64,000 bases of DNA from Planctomycetota bacterium (lineage in GTDB: Bacteria > Planctomycetota > Planctomycetia > Pirellulales > Pirellulaceae), in the NCBI GenBank assembly GCA_963204915.1, contig CAUJHS010000084.1, positions 31,055 to 95,054 on the forward strand, given 5' to 3'. Shown one piece after another: positions 36,327-45,428 of this stretch. Made by a program: the position numbers and the translations under genes. Every line of letters starts with the position of its first letter. Position 1 is the stretch's first letter. A model generated the notes under the pieces. The model made no database searches and was not told the origin of the DNA. It saw nothing but the letters and a program-made list of their open reading frames with translations.

Positions 36327-37544
36327 CTATTTTTCGTTGCGCAGACGAGCGATTTCTGCGGCGTCTTTGTCGCCGCGGCCAGAAAGACAAACGACAATCG
36401 CCTCTTCGGGGCGTCGTGCGGCGGCCAACTCCATCGCTTTGGAAATGGCGTGCGAGCTTTCCAAAGCAGGCAAGATGCCCTCGTTCCGCGCGAGCGCGTC
36501 AAAGCCCTTGAGAGCGTCGGCATCGCCACAGTAGGTATACTTCACGCGACCGCTGGCCTTCCAATAACTATGCTCCGGGCCGACTCCGGGGTAATCCAAC
36601 CCTGCCGAGATCGAATGCACGTCGCACGTCTGGCCGTCTTCGTCTTGCATCACATAACTAAAACTGCCATGCAATACGCCGGGTTGACCATAAGTGAGCG
36701 AAGCGGCATGTTCGCCAGGTTTGCCGCCTCGCCCGCCGGCCTCGACGCCGACAAGCTCGACCGCTTGATCGTCAATAAACGGATAAAACATTCCGGCCGC
36801 ATTGCTGCCGCCTCCAACGCATGCCACAACCAACTCCGGTAGTCGGCCAATTTGCTCAAGTGATTGCCGGCGGGCTTCGCGCCCAATCACGGACTGGAAG
36901 TCGCGCACAATCCGCGGGAAAGGATGCGGCCCAACGACCGATCCGAGAATGTAGTGCGTGGTTTCCACGCTCGACATCCAGTCGCGCATCGCTTCGTTAA
37001 TCGCATCACGCAAAGTGCGCGAACCGCTCGTCACAGATCGCACTTCGGCGCCCAGCAGTTTCATGCTGAACACGTTCGGCGCCTGACGACGAATATCCTC
37101 CTCACCCATATACACCACACAGGGGATTCCAAAGCGAGCGCACGCGGTCGCGGTCGCCACGCCGTGCTGTCCCGCACCCGTCTCGGCAATGACCCGAGTC
37201 TTGCCCATGCGGCGCGTGAGGAGCGCCTGCCCCAATGTGTTGTTAATCTTATGAGCGCCGGTGTGATTGAGGTCTTCGCGCTTGAGCCAGATTTGGGCGC
37301 CGCCGCAATGCTGGCTCAGCCGCTCGGCGTGATACAATGGCGAGGGCCGACCCACGTAGTGCTTAAAGAGCGATTCCAACTCGGCGTGAAAGTCCGGGTC
37401 CTGGATCGCTCGGTCGTATTCGGCGGTTAGCTGTTCCAGGGCGTAGGTAAGTGTCTCGGGAACATACCGTCCGCCGAACGGACCAAATCGTCCCGCCGCG
37501 TCGGGCGCATGGGATGTCGCAGAAGTCGAGGAATTTGGGCTCAT
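36327..37544 (-). CDS. trpB: Tryptophan synthase beta chain
   Basis: A 405-residue PLP enzyme that condenses indole with serine to give tryptophan, the last step of tryptophan synthesis. Hallmarks are [15 protein letters not shown] near the N-terminus, [16 protein letters not shown] with the PLP lysine, [14 protein letters not shown], and the phosphate-binding [13 protein letters not shown]. Length fits the TrpB1 type, which works with TrpA. No trpA is in the window, so the partner must be elsewhere. The ATG at 37544 gives the normal N-terminus; upstream codons are non-conserved. No Trp-rich leader was found upstream. The alanine dehydrogenase gene, on the same strand, ends 90 bases upstream. 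Confidence 0.95.
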   Translation of the reverse strand: MSPNSSTSATSHAPDAAGRFGPFGGRYVPETLTYALEQLTAEYDRAIQDPDFHAELESLFKHYVGRPSPLYHAERLSQHCGGAQIWLKREDLNHTGAHKINNTLGQALLTRRMGKTRVIAETGAGQHGVATATACARFGIPCVVYMGEEDIRRQAPNVFSMKLLGAEVRSVTSGSRTLRDAINEAMRDWMSSVETTHYILGSVVGPHPFPRIVRDFQSVIGREARRQSLEQIGRLPELVVACVGGGSNAAGMFYPFIDDQAVELVGVEAGGRGGKPGEHAASLTYGQPGVLHGSFSYVMQDEDGQTCDVHSISAGLDYPGVGPEHSYWKASGRVKYTYCGDADALKGFDALARNEGILPALESSHAISKAMELAAARRPEEAIVVCLSGRGDKDAAEIARLRNEK

Positions 37545-37634
37545 CCTGTCATCGTAACATTGGCCGCCGGGTTTGCGTAGGGAACCATCCGCCGCTGAGG
37601 CGGAATTGCCCTGCATGGCTACTTTTCGCGCGAT

Positions 37635-38744
37635 TCACCCCACGAATCGACCGCTGCATGGCAAAGCGAACGTCTCGGCAACCGCTCGGTTGGTCACTTC
37701 GCCCTCGTAAATATTGAGGGCTTCGGCCAGCGGTTTGTAGCGACGAACCGCGGCGTCCACGCCATGCTTGGCTAATTTGACGACCCACGGAAGCGTTACG
37801 TTGCACAAGGCGAACGTACTTGTGCGGCCCACCGCGCCGGGCATGTTCGTGACGCAGTAATGCACCACATCGTTCACAATATACGTGGGATCGCTATGGG
37901 TTGTGGGCCGGCTTGTTGCAACACAGCCGCCTTGGTCAATCGCCACGTCGATGATTACGGCCCCCGGCTTCATGATTCTTAGATCCTCTTCTTGCACTAA
38001 ACGGGGCGCTTTGGCGCCAGGAATCAAAACCGCGCCAATCACCAGGTCGGCCAGTTTCAGTTCTTCGCGCAACACGTACCGGTCGCTAAACAGGACGTTC
38101 ACATTGGGCGGCATGATGTCGTCCAAATATCGTAGCCGGTCCATATTGATATCCATAATCGCCACATCGGCCCGGAAGCCCGCGGCGATTTTCGCCGCGT
38201 TGGCCCCCACGACGCCGCCGCCCAATATGGTAATGTGGGCCGGTTGCACGCCAGGCACGCCGCCCAAGAGAATTCCGCGGCCCATTTGCGGACGCTCCAA
38301 ATACTTCGCTCCTTCCTGGATGCTCATACGTCCGGCGACCTCGCTCATCGGGGTCAACAGCGGCAAGCGACCTTGCTCGTCACGCAATGTCTCATAAGCG
38401 ATGCACGCGACGCCGCTGTGCAGCATAGCTTCCGTTAAGGCACGATCAGCCGCGAAATGAAAATACGTGAAAACCGCCTGCCCACGGCGTAACAAGGGCC
38501 ATTCTTGCGGCTGTGGCTCTTTGACTTTGACGATCAACTCCGCCCGGCGAAAAATCTCCGCGGCGTCAGGCAACAGTTCGGCGCCAGCCCGCAGATATTC
38601 ATGGTCGGCCAGTCCTGAGCCAAGCCCGGCCCCGGTTTGAACCAGAACCGTATGACCAGCGGCTCTTAATTCCTCGACGCCCACGGGCAACATCGCCACG
38701 CGGTACTCATCGGACTTGACTTCAGCGGGTACGCCAACAATCAC
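37635..38744 (-). CDS. ald: Alanine dehydrogenase
   Basis: A 369-residue NAD-dependent enzyme that reversibly deaminates alanine to pyruvate and ammonia. The N-terminal catalytic part has VGVPAEVKSDEYRVAMLPVG and VKVKEPQPQEWPLL. The Rossmann NAD-binding part shows ITILGGGVVGANAAKIAAG, then DVAIMDINMDRL and VIGAVLIPGAKAPRLV. Length equals the family norm. A GTG at 38744 is taken as start because it places the family N-terminus (MIVGVPAE) correctly and has AAAGGA about eight bases upstream; the frame stays open upstream without conservation. It lies upstream of trpB on the same strand, but a shared transcript is unproven. Confidence 0.93.
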   Translation of the reverse strand: MIVGVPAEVKSDEYRVAMLPVGVEELRAAGHTVLVQTGAGLGSGLADHEYLRAGAELLPDAAEIFRRAELIVKVKEPQPQEWPLLRRGQAVFTYFHFAADRALTEAMLHSGVACIAYETLRDEQGRLPLLTPMSEVAGRMSIQEGAKYLERPQMGRGILLGGVPGVQPAHITILGGGVVGANAAKIAAGFRADVAIMDINMDRLRYLDDIMPPNVNVLFSDRYVLREELKLADLVIGAVLIPGAKAPRLVQEEDLRIMKPGAVIIDVAIDQGGCVATSRPTTHSDPTYIVNDVVHYCVTNMPGAVGRTSTFALCNVTLPWVVKLAKHGVDAAVRRYKPLAEALNIYEGEVTNRAVAETFALPCSGRFVG

Positions 38745-39091
38745 GGACAGCGTCCTTTCTGTAAGGGAACAGCGAATAACGCCCCCTCGCATTTCATCAG
38801 ACCACGCCCAACGCCGCAAGCGGAAGAAGCCCCGAAAGCGAGTCAACCCAAACAATCGGGCGCAGCCATAATGCCTTCGCTACGGTGTTCGCCTGACCAA
38901 AAGGAACGCCGCCAGACCTGAGCACAGAGCGAAACTCGAGAAGGAGTTCCCCAATGCAATCGGGCCAGCGGCGTGCGCTTAGGGGGTGAAATTGGGAGAG
39001 GGCGCACCAGCCGACGGTTCGGCGTCGGCCGGCGCCCTCGTCTTATGAATTACCAACACTAAGGTGCGAAGATCACGATCATTCACACGAG
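38745..39091. other. Intergenic region between the DUF4142 gene and ald
   Basis: This 347-base stretch has no plausible gene. It holds a strong hairpin, listed separately, near the end of the DUF4142 gene. The rest should contain the promoter of ald. Confidence 0.4.
38998..39039 (-). terminator. Strong hairpin after the DUF4142 gene
   Basis: An 8-bp outer stem (GAGGGCGC 38998-39005 with 39032-39039) and a 7-bp inner stem (GCCGACG 39010-39016 with 39023-39029) form a long two-part hairpin. It starts 52 bases beyond the stop codon of the minus-strand DUF4142 gene. The T-run is weak, so termination is likely but not certain. Confidence 0.55.
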
Positions 39092-40156
39092 CTACTGATT
39101 GTTCGAGCGTTCGGTCCGTTCGGGTTGCGAACCGCTCTGACCGCTCTTGCGAGCGCCGCTCGTTGAGGATTTGGCTCCCGACTTGATCTCGTCGGCGATA
39201 GTTTGCGCTTGCTTCAAATGCTGCTCGGCGCCTTGCGCGCCTTGACGAATCACTTGCTGAAGCTCCGGAGACACATGGTCTTGGGACGCCTCCAACTTGG
39301 CGATCATCTGAATGTGCCCAACGATTTGCTGACCGATATACGCCATATCGAACTCATCTCCCTGGCTTTCGCTAAGCAGGTCGCGCGTACGTTGCAGGCA
39401 TTTCTGTGCGGCTTCTTTGTGAATCTGCATCATCGGGCCTTGTCCTGGACCTTGTCCTTGGCGACCAGCGCCGGGGGCCTGCGGTTGCGCGGCGACGGCG
39501 GAATCCGTCGCGTCATTATTCCGTGCTTGTCCGGCAGGAGCATCGCGGTCTTGCGTCGCCGGCGCTGCGCTAGTGCGAGATTGATCGCTGTCGCGGTTCT
39601 GGGAAGCGGCGCTTGGTTCGGAACGGCTACCTTGGCTCGCAGCGTTCTGTCCCGAGGACTGCGTTTGCGACTGAATTTCTTGCCAGACGCCGGCCGGCAG
39701 GTACTCGCGAAGTTGTTGCAGCTGCTTGGTATGGTCTTGCACCATTTGCTGAGCGAATTCTTTTACCTGCGGATGCCGTGCTTTTTGTTGCGCAAACTGA
39801 CCAAGCTGAATTTCCTCGACGTTGCCCAAGGCCAACATGAACGCAACTTGTTGGTCGACGCCGCGACCGCCTTGCCGACCCGCTTGTCCTTGCCGACCCT
39901 CGCCTTGGCGGGCGCCGAACGGCTGTGACCCCGGCGGTTGCGCATTCGGCGTTTGGGCGTTCGCGGGTTGGGCGCCCGAGCGTTGCGGATCCGACGGTTG
40001 TTCACCCGACGGTTGCGCCCCTTGCTGTTCCGCGCCTGCCGCCGCAGCTCGCCGTGTCTGATTTTCATCCGCCTGACGTTCTTGGGCGGCTCCCACGCTT
40101 GCCGAGAGAGTGAATGCAGCCACGGCGATCGTCGCCAATCCATGCTTCCAACACAT
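39092..40156 (-). CDS. DUF4142 domain protein, exported
   Basis: A 354-residue protein with a signal peptide (LATIAVAAFTLSASVGAA). A Gln/Pro/Ala-rich low-complexity region (about 25-100) contains repeats such as PSGEQPSDPQRSGAQP. The DUF4142 part, a ferritin-like helical bundle, starts with VAFMLALGNVEEIQLGQFAQ and KARHPQVKEFAQQMVQDHTK, is interrupted by a second low-complexity stretch (about 165-230), and ends with helices around QKCLQRTRDLL and LKQAQTIADEI. The insertion into the bundle is unusual, as most family members are about 150-200 residues. AAGGAGA precedes the ATG. Probably periplasmic; function unknown. Confidence 0.83.
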   Translation of the reverse strand: MCWKHGLATIAVAAFTLSASVGAAQERQADENQTRRAAAAGAEQQGAQPSGEQPSDPQRSGAQPANAQTPNAQPPGSQPFGARQGEGRQGQAGRQGGRGVDQQVAFMLALGNVEEIQLGQFAQQKARHPQVKEFAQQMVQDHTKQLQQLREYLPAGVWQEIQSQTQSSGQNAASQGSRSEPSAASQNRDSDQSRTSAAPATQDRDAPAGQARNNDATDSAVAAQPQAPGAGRQGQGPGQGPMMQIHKEAAQKCLQRTRDLLSESQGDEFDMAYIGQQIVGHIQMIAKLEASQDHVSPELQQVIRQGAQGAEQHLKQAQTIADEIKSGAKSSTSGARKSGQSGSQPERTERSNNQ

Positions 40157-40753
40157 CGCAGATCTCCTTGAATACGCCTGAGAAAAGAGGAATCAAGCCG
40201 AGCGCGAACGGCTCGACCGTGTCGAGCAATACGCTGCAAATCATGTTCCGGCCTTAGACGGCAGAACTCGAGACATGTTCTACCCCCGGTCAACACAAGC
40301 ACGTGGTGAGGCCGTTTTCAGAAGCGATGAAAGAACGCAACGATCAAAGTTAACCAAACTCCATTTCGCCGGCCTGGCGTTTAAGACACCGCAATTCGTT
40401 GAGAATTAAAGCATGCCGATTTTCACGCCATGGTGCGACTTCTGCGCCATAGGCTCTCGGACGAACGCGTCCGCGATGGAAGCAACTCGCTCGCGCAATC
40501 GTTATTGTTCCCGCGAGGTCGCCCCTAAACTTCATCGAAATTTTGTGGCGCCCAGGAGAACCGTATCTGAGCGCCGCGTGCAAACAAGCCGCGCTGGCAC
40601 ATTCGATTCCACCCCTGTCGCCGATTCGACAGGCCGTGTCGATCAATGCAACGAACGCGCCGCCGGTTGAATAGGGGTTCAGATAACACGAGCGCTGTGA
40701 TGCCGGAGATTAAACCGTGAGAACGACCTCGCTTATGTCATGACGATACGATC

Positions 40754-40773
40754 TTCCTGTTGTCGAACAGGAA
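40754..40773. repeat. Perfect stem-tetraloop
   Basis: TTCCTGTT (40754-40761) pairs perfectly with AACAGGAA (40766-40773) around the loop GTCG. It is not followed by a T-run on either strand. Role unknown. Confidence 0.4.
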
Positions 40774-40807
40774 ACGCTCAGGCCGTAACAATTAAGGCGC
40801 AGCAAAA

Positions 40808-40839
40808 CGCCCTGCCACGCGGAAAACCACGGCAGGGCG
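40808..40839 (-). terminator. Terminator after the ferredoxin gene
   Basis: CGCCCTGCC (40808-40816) pairs with GGCAGGGCG (40831-40839). Read on the minus strand, the stem is followed by TTTT. It lies 60 bases after the ferredoxin stop codon. Confidence 0.6.
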
Positions 40840-40898
40840 CAATGGTGGATGAAGCTTGAAGCGGTCGCCGAGCGTGAAGTCCCAGCGGCGGGGCGCGA

Positions 40899-41177
40899 CT
40901 AGTCTTTCTTGAGCGGCTCTTTCTTCTCCGTAATGACCGGGCATTGAGGCGCCATCTCGGCGTTCAGCTCGGTAAAGGGCTTCCACTCTTCAGGCAGGTT
41001 ATCTTCGTGGAAAATCGCCTCGACGGGGCATTCCGGCACACACGCTTCGCAGTCAATGCATTCTTCGGGGTGGATGTAAAGCATCTTTTCCCCCTCGTAG
41101 AAGCATTCGACTGGGCACACCACCACACAGTCGGTGTACTTGCAGGCAAAACAGGGTTGAGCGACGACGTGGGTCAT
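40899..41177 (-). CDS. fdxA: 7Fe ferredoxin
   Basis: A 92-residue electron carrier with one [3Fe-4S] and one [4Fe-4S] cluster. The cluster motifs are visible: [18 protein letters not shown] at the N-terminus and [17 protein letters not shown] in the middle. The first motif has the Cys spacing C-x2-C-x4-C-x3-CP seen in bacterial FdxA-type ferredoxins. The C-terminal extension is rich in charged residues. The ATG at 41177 has GGAGGAGA about 10 bases upstream, which decides the start against upstream frames. A consensus promoter lies about 135 bases upstream and a terminator follows, so the gene is probably a single unit. Partners are unknown. Confidence 0.93.
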   Translation of the reverse strand: MTHVVAQPCFACKYTDCVVVCPVECFYEGEKMLYIHPEECIDCEACVPECPVEAIFHEDNLPEEWKPFTELNAEMAPQCPVITEKKEPLKKD

Positions 41178-41516
41178 TACAAGCTGTCTCCTCCACGCGC
41201 TCGCCCCCGGTGCGCGACGCACAACAGGGTGCGTAGGGCGCAGATGCGGCGGAAGCGGCGCCAAGTGATTGAAAGAGAAGGGGTTGAGCGCCCTTCTCGG
41301 GGCTTTGGCGCATGGTAGTGGTGGTCGAAAAGTCTGTCAAGCGGATCGACGGCCCTCCGCTCTTAGGGGGCCCCCACGGTCAAAGACTTGCTTCTGACAG
41401 CTCTGCTACCTAAAATTGAACGAATCGGGTATTCGAGCGAAACTCCCCTCGTTTCCTTAGGGCACGGACCGCCCCGGCGGTTGTGTCTCTCTTACGGTGT
41501 TGCTCGAAGGTATCGC
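41178..41516. other. Divergent intergenic region with ferredoxin promoter
   Basis: This 339-base stretch between the ferredoxin and sigma factor genes has no convincing gene. It carries a good ferredoxin promoter, listed separately, and a long untranslated leader of about 125 bases. Confidence 0.45.
41312..41340 (-). promoter_or_regulatory. Sigma-70-type promoter of the ferredoxin gene
   Basis: On the minus strand a perfect -35 box TTGACA (41335-41340) is followed by exactly 17 bases and a -10 box TACCAT (41312-41317, four of six matches). It lies 135 bases before the ferredoxin start codon. Confidence 0.6.
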
Positions 41517-42140
41517 GTGTCACTTTCACCCAAAGACCGTAACTTACTTCAACGCTGCCTTGCCCGGCGTCCCGGAGCGTGGGAGGAGTTCGTCAATCGC
41601 TTCCTTGGCTTGGTGGTGCACGTGGTGAACCACACGGTCAATTCGCGTGCTTTGGATCTCTCGGCCGATGATCGTGAAGATTTGGCGGCGGAAGTGTTTT
41701 TGACCCTGGTAAGTAATGACTTCGCCGTGCTGCGACGATTTCGGGGTGATAGCAGCCTAGCGACTTACCTCACTGTCATCGCCCGCCGTGCAATCATTCG
41801 CGAATTGCTCAAACGCAAACCTGCCCTGCCGGGTCATCGCTCGGAAGCCGATGAGGACGAGCAACACTTGAACCGGAATGGCAATGGGCACGCCCACGTG
41901 GAAATGGCGGCCGATCCCGCCTCTCGGTTGGATGAGGAGCGGCTTACCAATCGCGATGAAATTGAACGCCTGCTCGAGGGCCTCAATGGCCAGGAAGCCG
42001 AGGTGATCCGCTTATATCACCTGGAAGGCAAGAGCTATCGCGAAATTAGCAACGAGGTGGGCATTCCCGAGAACACCATTGGCTCCACCTTGACACGTGC
42101 GCGGGCGAAAATGCGGCAGGTCCAAGCGAAGGTCGAGTGA
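41517..42140 (+). CDS. Sigma-70 family RNA polymerase sigma factor
   Basis: A protein of about 207 residues. Region 2 is seen as AWEEFVNRFLGLVVHVVN, DLAAEVFLTLVSNDFAVLRRF and LATYLTVIARRAIIREL; region 4 as LEGLNGQEAEVIRLYHLEG and KSYREISNEVGIPENTIGST, followed by LTRARAKMRQV. A Gly/Asn/His-rich spacer separates them (about 105-130). The GTG at 41517 is chosen because it starts MSLSPKDRNLLQRCLARRPG, fits the domain's edge and has GAAGG six bases upstream; the frame is open back to 41388. No anti-sigma gene is adjacent. The regulon is unknown. Confidence 0.85.
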   Translation: MSLSPKDRNLLQRCLARRPGAWEEFVNRFLGLVVHVVNHTVNSRALDLSADDREDLAAEVFLTLVSNDFAVLRRFRGDSSLATYLTVIARRAIIRELLKRKPALPGHRSEADEDEQHLNRNGNGHAHVEMAADPASRLDEERLTNRDEIERLLEGLNGQEAEVIRLYHLEGKSYREISNEVGIPENTIGSTLTRARAKMRQVQAKVE

Positions 42141-42326
42141 CCCTCAGCCCCTCTTCGGATTTTCGCCTTGCAATCAGGCGACGTTCGCCCGATGCGAGCA
42201 TTCCGCCATCGAAGCTCCTCGCAGCGTCGTTGCATGGGTTCTCTCAATGGGCTGCCGTCGCACGACAACCCATCTTTTCGAACGGAACGACCGGTATCCA
42301 ACCGCGTGACCGGTCGTTAGAGCTTC

Positions 42327-43025
42327 ATGAACAACCTAGTCGCGAATCACCGGGCTGTCCAAGTGATTGCCAAGACGGTGCTCACCGAACTTGGCCCAAC
42401 TATTCACCGGCATGACACAGAACAGACCATCGCTGAACGAGCTGTTCAAATGATGGCTGAGCGCGGTGTTACAGAGACTTGGTATTATGCCTGCCCGGCT
42501 TTCGTCTTGCTGGGCTCGCGTAGCTGCCTATCAATCTCTGGTCGAGACTACAAACCTAGCAGTGAGCCTGTCGGCCAATGCGATCTGGTTACCGTTGACT
42601 TAAGCCCCCAAAAACAAGGCGCGTGGGGTGACTGCGCACGGTCGTTCGCTGTTGAGGGTGGCTGTTATGTAGCGGCCCCGTCCAATGCCGCGTTCAAACG
42701 GGGTATTGAGGTTGAGTATTCTCTACATGAGGCCATGCGCTCGCATGTCACTCTCACGACCACCTTTGAAGATCTCTTTCTGTTTGCGAATAACGAGATA
42801 CGCAGGCAGGGCTTTGAAAATCTAGATTTCCTCGGAAACGTGGGCCACAGTATAGAATCAAGCCGCGATTCGAGGCGCTACATTGAAAAGGGCAACAAAG
42901 CGGCACTAGGTGACGTCGGCCTATTTACCTTTGAGCCGCATATTCGCGAACGCGGTGGCTCCTGGGGCTTCAAGCACGAAAATATTTACTATTTCAGCGG
43001 AGAAAATCGCGCCGTGGAGCTCTAA
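42327..43025 (+). CDS. M24 family metallopeptidase-like protein
   Basis: A 232-residue protein with the pita-bread fold of methionine aminopeptidase and Xaa-Pro peptidases. All five metal ligands appear in the right order: Asp in LVTVDLSPQ, Asp in GAWGDCARSF, His in GNVGHSIES, Glu in FTFEPHIRE and Glu in FKHENIYYF. The absence of a large N-terminal domain suggests a minimal peptidase. The DNA looks less GC-rich than its neighbours and has different codon use by eye, so the gene may have been acquired. It stands alone, 186 bases after the sigma factor gene. Its substrate is unknown. Confidence 0.78.
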   Translation: MNNLVANHRAVQVIAKTVLTELGPTIHRHDTEQTIAERAVQMMAERGVTETWYYACPAFVLLGSRSCLSISGRDYKPSSEPVGQCDLVTVDLSPQKQGAWGDCARSFAVEGGCYVAAPSNAAFKRGIEVEYSLHEAMRSHVTLTTTFEDLFLFANNEIRRQGFENLDFLGNVGHSIESSRDSRRYIEKGNKAALGDVGLFTFEPHIRERGGSWGFKHENIYYFSGENRAVEL

Positions 43026-43092
43026 CAATTCATTCAAGCCGATGCCGCTTTGCGGCACGGCCTAATTCAAGCGATAACTCGCTGAGCAGCAT

Positions 43093-43527
43093 CTACACCG
43101 CTACGCGCCAACCGGGGCCACGCCGCAGACCAGTTGGGGCCACAGGCGCCGAAACGTCGGAAATCGCGTCGGGCGATTCTCCTCGTTCGATCGACTGCAT
43201 CATCTTGACCAATCGGCGGAGTCGTCGCACCCAACCGGGAAATGCAACCCCCGCACCATCGGCCGCGCCGTGGTAGTTATAGCGAACGGCCAGCCGCATC
43301 ACGGCGTCGCGGAACATGCCGCGGTTTTCGGGAGTCAGCTCGCGAAGATCGAGTCGACCTCGTCCGGCGCGCTGCATTTCGCTTGCTTGGCGCTGCAGCC
43401 AATCGGCCAGTTGCTGGGCTTCCTCCGTCGGTTCAAACTGATCGGCGATGGCGCTCATCATCGCGGTAAATGTCCAGGCCGACGGCGCGCACGCGCGGCC
43501 GTCATCAAGAATAATTAAACAACTCAT
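43093..43527 (-). CDS. Small protein of unknown function
   Basis: A 144-residue protein, soluble and mostly helical by composition, beginning MSCLIILDDGRACAPSAWTF. It contains FEPTEEAQQLADWLQRQASEM and a C-terminal PGWVRRLRRLVKMMQSIERG. The ATG at 43527 has GAGG seven bases upstream, so the longer frame to 43605 is not used. I recognise no domain. It lies upstream of no obvious partner. Confidence 0.55.
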   Translation of the reverse strand: MSCLIILDDGRACAPSAWTFTAMMSAIADQFEPTEEAQQLADWLQRQASEMQRAGRGRLDLRELTPENRGMFRDAVMRLAVRYNYHGAADGAGVAFPGWVRRLRRLVKMMQSIERGESPDAISDVSAPVAPTGLRRGPGWRVAV

Positions 43528-43780
43528 TTCTATACCTCGCATCGTCGCATCGAACACTTTCCGACGACTTGCCCCCTGGCGCGCCGCAGGAACACCACTC
43601 GCCACGCAAAAAACCCGATAGAAGTCCGGCCGGCGAAAAACCGACTTCAGGCGTCGCCGCTTTCACATGGAGAACGGACGCTTAATCCAAAAGGTCGCTG
43701 TAAGGGGTAATCTGGTTCAGTCACTCTCTCCAAAAAAGCGCACGAATTTGAAATTTGTTTCCGTCGGGAGCAGCGGGTCC

Positions 43781-44719
43781 TCACCACGTTGGACGATACT
43801 CCTGAATGGGCCCTTCGCCAGGCGGGAGCACATGGGTGTAATAAATCGCTGGTTCCGCCGAGGGCGGTGCAAACAGCCGGGGATCCGCCAGATCGACGGG
43901 TGGGAACCCCTCGACCTGCGGCATGGCGAACATACTCGCTGGGTCGCCGTTCACCTGGTTCATTACGTAACGCGGCACATTGAACACAAACGCCATTTGC
44001 GCCGGAGGAAGCTCGACTTCAACGCGGTGCGGCAAAGTGACGCGCCACGCTGGATCGTGCCGATGGTCGGACGCCTTAGCCACCGCCACAAGGCGCCCGG
44101 ATGCATCATGCAAGTGTTGTTCCAGCACCCAGCCGTAGCGATTGTCCACAATCGTGACACGATTCATTTCACCTTGGGGCGAATACAGCCGAGACCGAAT
44201 TTCCAGCCGTCCGTCCTCCGTCTCGAAGGGGCCCTCATGGTGGGCCATCGGATCGAGATACGCCACACCAAGAGCTTCAATCAGCCAGTGGGGTTCAATC
44301 GGCAAGATTTGCTTGGCGGGGCTCAGGTGGAATTGCTCATGTCTTGCGTAATAAATGGCGCGCGGTTGCGTGCGCTTCACCCATAGCCACAGCAGTTCAT
44401 CGTTGCTGCCCATGTCGATTTCCGGTCCCGTGAAGCCGGTCAGTTGACCACGCAATCGGAACCGGCGAGGCCGCTCCATCACGAGATCGGCCCGCAAAGG
44501 AGGAAGTCCCTGGACGGTCAACGTCGCGCCTTCGGCCTGCAATTGCCGCACCGGCGCGCTGTTGGCGTTCACCACGTGAATCACCTGTTCCAGATTGGGC
44601 GGAGCTGAGAACGCCACCGGAGGCGAGGCGCCGTTTTTTTGCGGGCGCAGCGGGCAACTTGCCCCGGTCGTAGCGACCAGTCCTCCCACAATCAAAAGCC
44701 CCAGCAAATGACGGTTCAC
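43781..44719 (-). CDS. Probable outer-membrane lipoprotein of unknown function
   Basis: A 312-residue protein with a lipoprotein signal (HLLGLLIVGGLVATTGASC). The mature part is beta-rich with the pattern of LolA/LolB-like sheets: VNANSAPVRQLQAEGATLTV, FRLRGQLTGFTGPEIDMGS and NDELLWLWVKR. A GTG at 44719 is taken as start because AAGGA lies eight bases upstream; an in-frame ATG at 44746 would add nine residues. A role in lipid or lipoprotein handling is only a guess from the fold-like pattern. It lies downstream of two small minus-strand genes and could share their transcript. Confidence 0.68.
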   Translation of the reverse strand: MNRHLLGLLIVGGLVATTGASCPLRPQKNGASPPVAFSAPPNLEQVIHVVNANSAPVRQLQAEGATLTVQGLPPLRADLVMERPRRFRLRGQLTGFTGPEIDMGSNDELLWLWVKRTQPRAIYYARHEQFHLSPAKQILPIEPHWLIEALGVAYLDPMAHHEGPFETEDGRLEIRSRLYSPQGEMNRVTIVDNRYGWVLEQHLHDASGRLVAVAKASDHRHDPAWRVTLPHRVEVELPPAQMAFVFNVPRYVMNQVNGDPASMFAMPQVEGFPPVDLADPRLFAPPSAEPAIYYTHVLPPGEGPIQEYRPTW

Positions 44720-44868
44720 GTTGGCATCCTTGCCGATGTGATACAAAGCACGATAGTCCAGGCCTTGGCGGCAACGTCACTCGGCGCTCAACCACGGCTT
44801 CCGCTGCGATCGATTCCGAGCTTACTTGCCCGAGGGCTTTCGTGGTTCGTGTAGGTCGCTCTCGCCCC

Positions 44869-45354
44869 TTACTCGGAATACAACAGTTGGGTCAACTCGG
44901 TCTGGATCTCTTGGGCGCGCTCCTCCGTTGGCATAACCACCGCGGTGCGGTACTCCGCCTCATTGCGGGAACAGAAAAGCACCAGCGTTTCCGCTCCTTG
45001 GTCGTCCTTCTCAGTATCCTCCAGCCGCATGATCCGGCGGCGAATCATCAGCAAGGCCAGCACGTAGCGCAAATCCTGCCGCGCGGCGTCTCCTTCGAGT
45101 TGCTCGAAGTACTGCAAGATCACGTCATTGGGGGCCAGCGTCGTTTTGCGCGAACCACTCGCGTCGGGCATCTGCGATTTCCACCAGCCTAGCGCCCCTT
45201 CCGGCGGACCCTGCCAGCCGGCTTCACTGTAGTCCTGCCGAGAGACGGCCCCGCCGTGGGGCATTAATACCGAATAGAAAACTTCTCCGGGCGCCAGGTC
45301 TCGGTCGAGCGTTGCGCAGCGGCGCGTGCAGCGTTGTATGTCAAAATCCAACAC
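44869..45354 (-). CDS. Small protein of unknown function
   Basis: A 161-residue soluble protein. The N-terminus carries FDIQRCTRRCATLDRDLAPGE, followed by LAPNDVILQYFEQLEGD and a helical RYVLALLMIRRRIMRLE. No domain is recognised with certainty. It lies 74 bases after a small Cys-rich gene on the same strand, and the two may form an operon with the lipoprotein gene downstream. A GTG at 45354 is taken as start because it begins just before the first Cys pair (CTRRC), which may bind metal; the frame is open upstream, so the start is uncertain. Confidence 0.6.
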   Translation of the reverse strand: MLDFDIQRCTRRCATLDRDLAPGEVFYSVLMPHGGAVSRQDYSEAGWQGPPEGALGWWKSQMPDASGSRKTTLAPNDVILQYFEQLEGDAARQDLRYVLALLMIRRRIMRLEDTEKDDQGAETLVLFCSRNEAEYRTAVVMPTEERAQEIQTELTQLLYSE

Positions 45355-45428
45355 GACTAGCTTTCGCACAAGGAGGCAGAGTCGGTCTTGGCCATCCTGG
45401 CCGACACTACCTAAAAACTTCCTACGAC

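Larger units (their letters stand above)
40157..40898. other. Gene-free region
   Basis: This 742-base stretch lies between the DUF4142 gene and the ferredoxin gene, both on the minus strand. Frames of 60-100 codons occur on both strands but are Arg/Cys-rich, overlap each other and match no family I know. It contains an 8-bp stem-loop (40754-40773) and a probable ferredoxin terminator (40808-40839). Confidence 0.45.

Noticed and set aside
37545..37634. Trp-rich leader peptide before trpB
   Set aside because: I looked for a short ORF with Trp codons and a terminator as at leuA; none is present.
40350..40670. Overlapping ORFs of 85-98 codons on both strands
   Set aside because: They are Arg/Cys-rich, lie opposite each other and match no known domain; probably chance frames in GC-rich DNA.
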